Source: Epiperipatus broadwayi
Taxonomy: Eukaryota > Onychophora > Udeonychophora > Euonychophora > Peripatidae
Reading direction: 5' to 3'
Length of the DNA stretch: 64,000 bases
NCBI GenBank assembly: GCA_028023455.1
Contig: JAQFVV010000014.1
Location: 2,109,336 to 2,173,335 of the forward strand
In this document: piece after piece, positions 61,463 to 64,000 of the stretch
How positions within the stretch are numbered: position 1 is the first letter of the stretch
How the letters are laid out: every line of letters begins with the position of its first letter
The notes under the pieces: generated by a model
Told to the model about the DNA's origin: nothing
Databases searched by the model: none
The model's input: the letters and a program-made list of their open reading frames with translations, nothing else
Program-made: the position numbers and the translations under genes

Positions 61463-62541
61463 CACCTGGGTCTCTTTTTACGCGGACTTATTTAATGTGA
61501 TTTTGAAGTTACATGATTCATGTTTTTTTGGAAGTCAAACTCCGATAATGCGCTATTACTTTAAATAAAAAATTTGCACACTTACATCATATTGAAAGTA
61601 ATAGCACATTATTGGAATTCGACTTTTATCTTAGTAATTTCAATATTTTCAGTGCTTTATAATAGTAAGATTATATGCAATAATGAAATTAAAATGTGGA
61701 AATTATGTATACACACATGAAATTTTACAAGATTATAATGTAAATTTGTTCAAACATTGTACGTGTTCATTTTGCATTTTAAATCACATTCTGTTTTTGC
61801 GTTTTAAAAAAAAACGTAATCAATTATTAATCATTTAGTGTCCGCAAGTTTATTTTTAAAAGGTGAGTAATAGCAGTGGGAACACTTAAATTTGACAATT
61901 AAAAAATAAAATCTGATTTTTAATTGTAATTAACAATTTAAAAATTACTTACGGCGATTTGAAATTAATGTGATGTGAAACGTAATTTGATTTTTAAACG
62001 GAATTGAAAATTAAAGACAAAAATAAGAATTTAATTTTTAGTTGTTAGTTTTATAAACAATTAATAAAATCATCATCTCAAAGATTAATTACTAATTATG
62101 TTGTCACCAGAAAACCATTAACACAACATGAGGGTGAAGTTGGCACTAGTTGTATTACCAGTTTACAAATGAACCTGTTTATTGGCAAATAGCGATAATA
62201 ATTAAAACGTGTATAAAAAAAATGTAAATTACTGTACTGTAAATTATGCATAAAAATATATTATTTTGAATAAAATTAAATATTATAGTTAAAAAAAGTT
62301 TGTCTTGTATCAATTTTTTTTAAATTTGAAATTTTTTATTAGTCATATTTAATTTTCTTTTTTTTTTTTTTTGCGTGAATTTTAAAGTAATTTTACATTG
62401 GTGCTTTATTTTTATGCGACTTTTGAAAAATCACAGTCCGTATCCCTCCTTTTTCAAGGTAAGTTACATTTATTTTTGCGCAATTTCTTTTGCGCGTGAT
62501 TTCTGAGGAACCTATCTATCATGTAAAACGAGACCCAGGTG
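61463..62541. mobile_element. TA-flanked MITE (Tc1/mariner-type ends)
   Basis: Terminal inverted repeats are CACCTGGGTCTCTTTTTAC (61463-61481) and, at the right end, its reverse complement with one mismatch (62523-62541). TA dinucleotides lie at both outer edges (61461-61462 and 62542-62543), as expected of a TA-targeting transposase. The 1079-bp interior encodes nothing recognisable, so this is a non-autonomous element. An internal inverted pair sits at about 61527-61560 and 61593-61627. Confidence 0.75.
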
Positions 62542-63372
62542 TATAATGTTAAAAGTATTAAATTTTTTGTTATTTTTACATGTTAGAAAAAAAATGTATG
62601 CTTAAATATAGGAAGTGAGTATGTCCAAATTATAATCTAAAAGGGTGTGAGAGTGGAATATAGTGTTAAAGCTGCATATTTTGAGCCATGATATATTTTG
62701 AGAAAATTAAGTGTGATAAAATACATTAAAAGGTGTTTCAAATTTATTATTGTTAAAACAGATTTAACAAAAAGGGAAATGAACTACTGATCATAAATAA
62801 AATGTGATAGGATTCCCAGAAAAGAATAATAAATACATTATAAAGTATAATGTTTATGAGAGCAAGAAAGAGTGAATGTTAATGTAAGACAATATCATGA
62901 TATCATTTATTAGAGAAAAAATAATCATGATTATTTGTTTTGTGACATAATTGCAAATATAGATGGGAAAATATTTTATGAGAAGAATATATTATATCAT
63001 TGGTAAAGAATAGAATTGTAGCTAAATACACTATAGGAGAAGGTGAGTTAAAATTCCAGAGTAGGCTATAAAAAATATCTTTCTAAAAAACTGATAAATA
63101 GTTAAGTGGGTGTCCTCTTTGTGATATCCAGATAATTATTAGAATGAGATGGGAGGATTTTTGACAAAGAAGTGAGCATGATACATACCGTAATTGCTGA
63201 TTGAATAGGCCAGGATAAAATTGGAGTAAGTTCAATTAAGAAAATGATTACCTACCAAAATATGATCCCTCATAAATAAAAGAAATCTCCATTCCTCTGG
63301 TAGAATAAATAAAATCAGTTGCTCATCTTTATAAAGTTTCATAGTAAATAATGATATAGTATGGCAGAAGTC
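62542..63372. other. No gene seen
   Basis: AT-rich spacer. Nothing is supported. Confidence 0.5.
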
Positions 63373-64000
63373 AATAAACATCACATGACCACCACCTCTT
63401 ATGCTTGTGTATAATTGTTGTTAAAACAGGCAAAACTCACTATATGTATTGCCACACACAGCAAGCTAGAGTAATCAATGGATGCCAGAAGGCTTGTGCA
63501 TAAAATCCCCATCCAGTGCCTACTCATCCAATATCCCCAGACTAGTTTCTGGTTTGTGGTCTTCATCAGTGAGGAACCTTGGATCTGAGAGCACTGCACC
63601 TAGATCTTAGGATCTAATGCAACCCTCCAGCAACCACCTTTTATCTCCATTTAACTACAAAACTATGAGTCAAACTGAAAACATCTAATGTTTTCAATCC
63701 AAACCCATTGACATATAATCACATGGGTCTGAACCCAGTTCAGTACCCATAATTTTGGTATCTTTGGTTCTTAAATAACCATAGCCACCACTATCCTATT
63801 AAGCAGGATTGGTTTTAAGCCAATAAACATCACATTACCATCACCTCATGCTTATGTATAACTGTTGTTAAAACAAGCCAAACTCACTATATGTAGTGCC
63901 ACATGTAGCAAGCTTGAGCTATCAATAGATGCCAGAAGGCTTGCACATAAAATTTCCATCTAGTGCCTACTCATCCAATATCCCCAGACTAGTTTTTGGC
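63373..64000 (-). mobile_element. Retrozyme-like hammerhead repeat, second locus (runs off the window)
   Basis: This is the same family as 37429-38373. One full unit (63373-63821, period 449 bp) is followed by at least 179 bp of a second unit at the window edge. The minus-strand 3' end lies at the same place in the unit as at the first locus ('catgtgat'), so the family has a defined 3' terminus. A hammerhead motif sits in the full unit. A second copy is cut by the window end at about 63977-64000. Unit sequences from the two loci are clearly homologous but diverged. The open stretch at 63399-63599 is not supported as a gene. Confidence 0.75.
63527..63588 (-). ncRNA. Hammerhead ribozyme motif, second-locus unit
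   Basis: On the minus strand, outer stem I ATCCAA/TTGGAT is perfect and inner stem I TCCTCA/TGGGGA has one G-T pair. The core CTGATGA complements 63563-63569, followed by GAAA, the palindrome ACTAGT and the triplet GTC. Stem II here has lost pairing (GACC...ACC), consistent with two G-to-A changes from a GGC/GCC stem as in 38024-38088. This copy is probably inactive, but it keeps the core and stem I. Confidence 0.5.

Noticed and set aside
1-64000. Assignment to a specific animal group such as cephalopods
   Set aside because: The TE mix and TA/TG microsatellites are compatible with several invertebrate groups, and the abundant tRNA-SINE type I would expect in octopus or squid DNA is not seen here.

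Overview
The window is strongly AT-rich eukaryotic DNA, clearly above 70% A+T by eye. It carries no convincing cellular gene, rRNA or tRNA gene. Everything recognisable is transposon-derived: Penelope-like elements (PLEs), RTE-type and other LINEs, one degenerate Ty3/gypsy LTR element, tRNA-derived SINEs, hairpin and TA-flanked MITEs, (TA)n(TG)n microsatellites, and short tandem repeats carrying hammerhead-ribozyme motifs. This mix points to an invertebrate animal with a repeat-rich genome. A lophotrochozoan or chelicerate would fit, but I cannot place the clade from sequence alone.

Layout. 1-3275: two head-to-tail PLE copies, the first only a 3' part and the second with decayed reverse transcriptase (RT) and GIY-YIG endonuclease. 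5568-5695: a hairpin MITE. 6786-6898: a tRNA-SINE with target-site duplications (TSDs). 13351-13409: a hammerhead ribozyme with an intact core, upstream of a third PLE copy (about 13700-15240). 15945-16300: an old RTE tail. 18240-18660: a weak LINE endonuclease remnant. 22255-23695 and 24867-27670: two 5'-truncated RTE copies. 31436-32400: a large inverted repeat made of two PLE 3' ends. 36090-36215: another PLE RT scrap. 36820-39245: a minus-strand LINE into which a 945-bp hammerhead-bearing dimer (37429-38373) has inserted with a 12-bp TSD. 39726-55948: a minus-strand Ty3/gypsy element with about 1.4-kb LTRs. A full-length 3259-bp RTE copy (44319-47577, exact 10-bp TSD) and a SINE (52737-52826) are nested in it. 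57400-58190: a minus-strand LINE C-terminal fragment with an internal 234-bp duplication. 61463-62541: a TA-flanked MITE. 63373-64000: a second locus of the 450-bp hammerhead repeat, running off the end.

How the parts relate. The nesting gives a relative chronology. The LTR element is old: its LTRs differ by roughly 8% in one stretch compared by eye, with extra indels, and its coding region is full of stops. The RTE inside it is young, about 99% identical to the copy 20 kb away. The 450-bp hammerhead repeat entered an already resident LINE.

The most interesting signal is the recurrence of self-cleaving-RNA motifs in three settings: one next to a PLE, degenerate ones in PLE 3' ends, and one in each unit of a non-coding, TSD-flanked tandem repeat. 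PLE-encoded hammerheads and animal retrozymes are known classes. The 450-bp family fits a retrozyme-like non-autonomous retroelement, and its 5'-inverted piece begins within about four bases of the predicted cleavage site.
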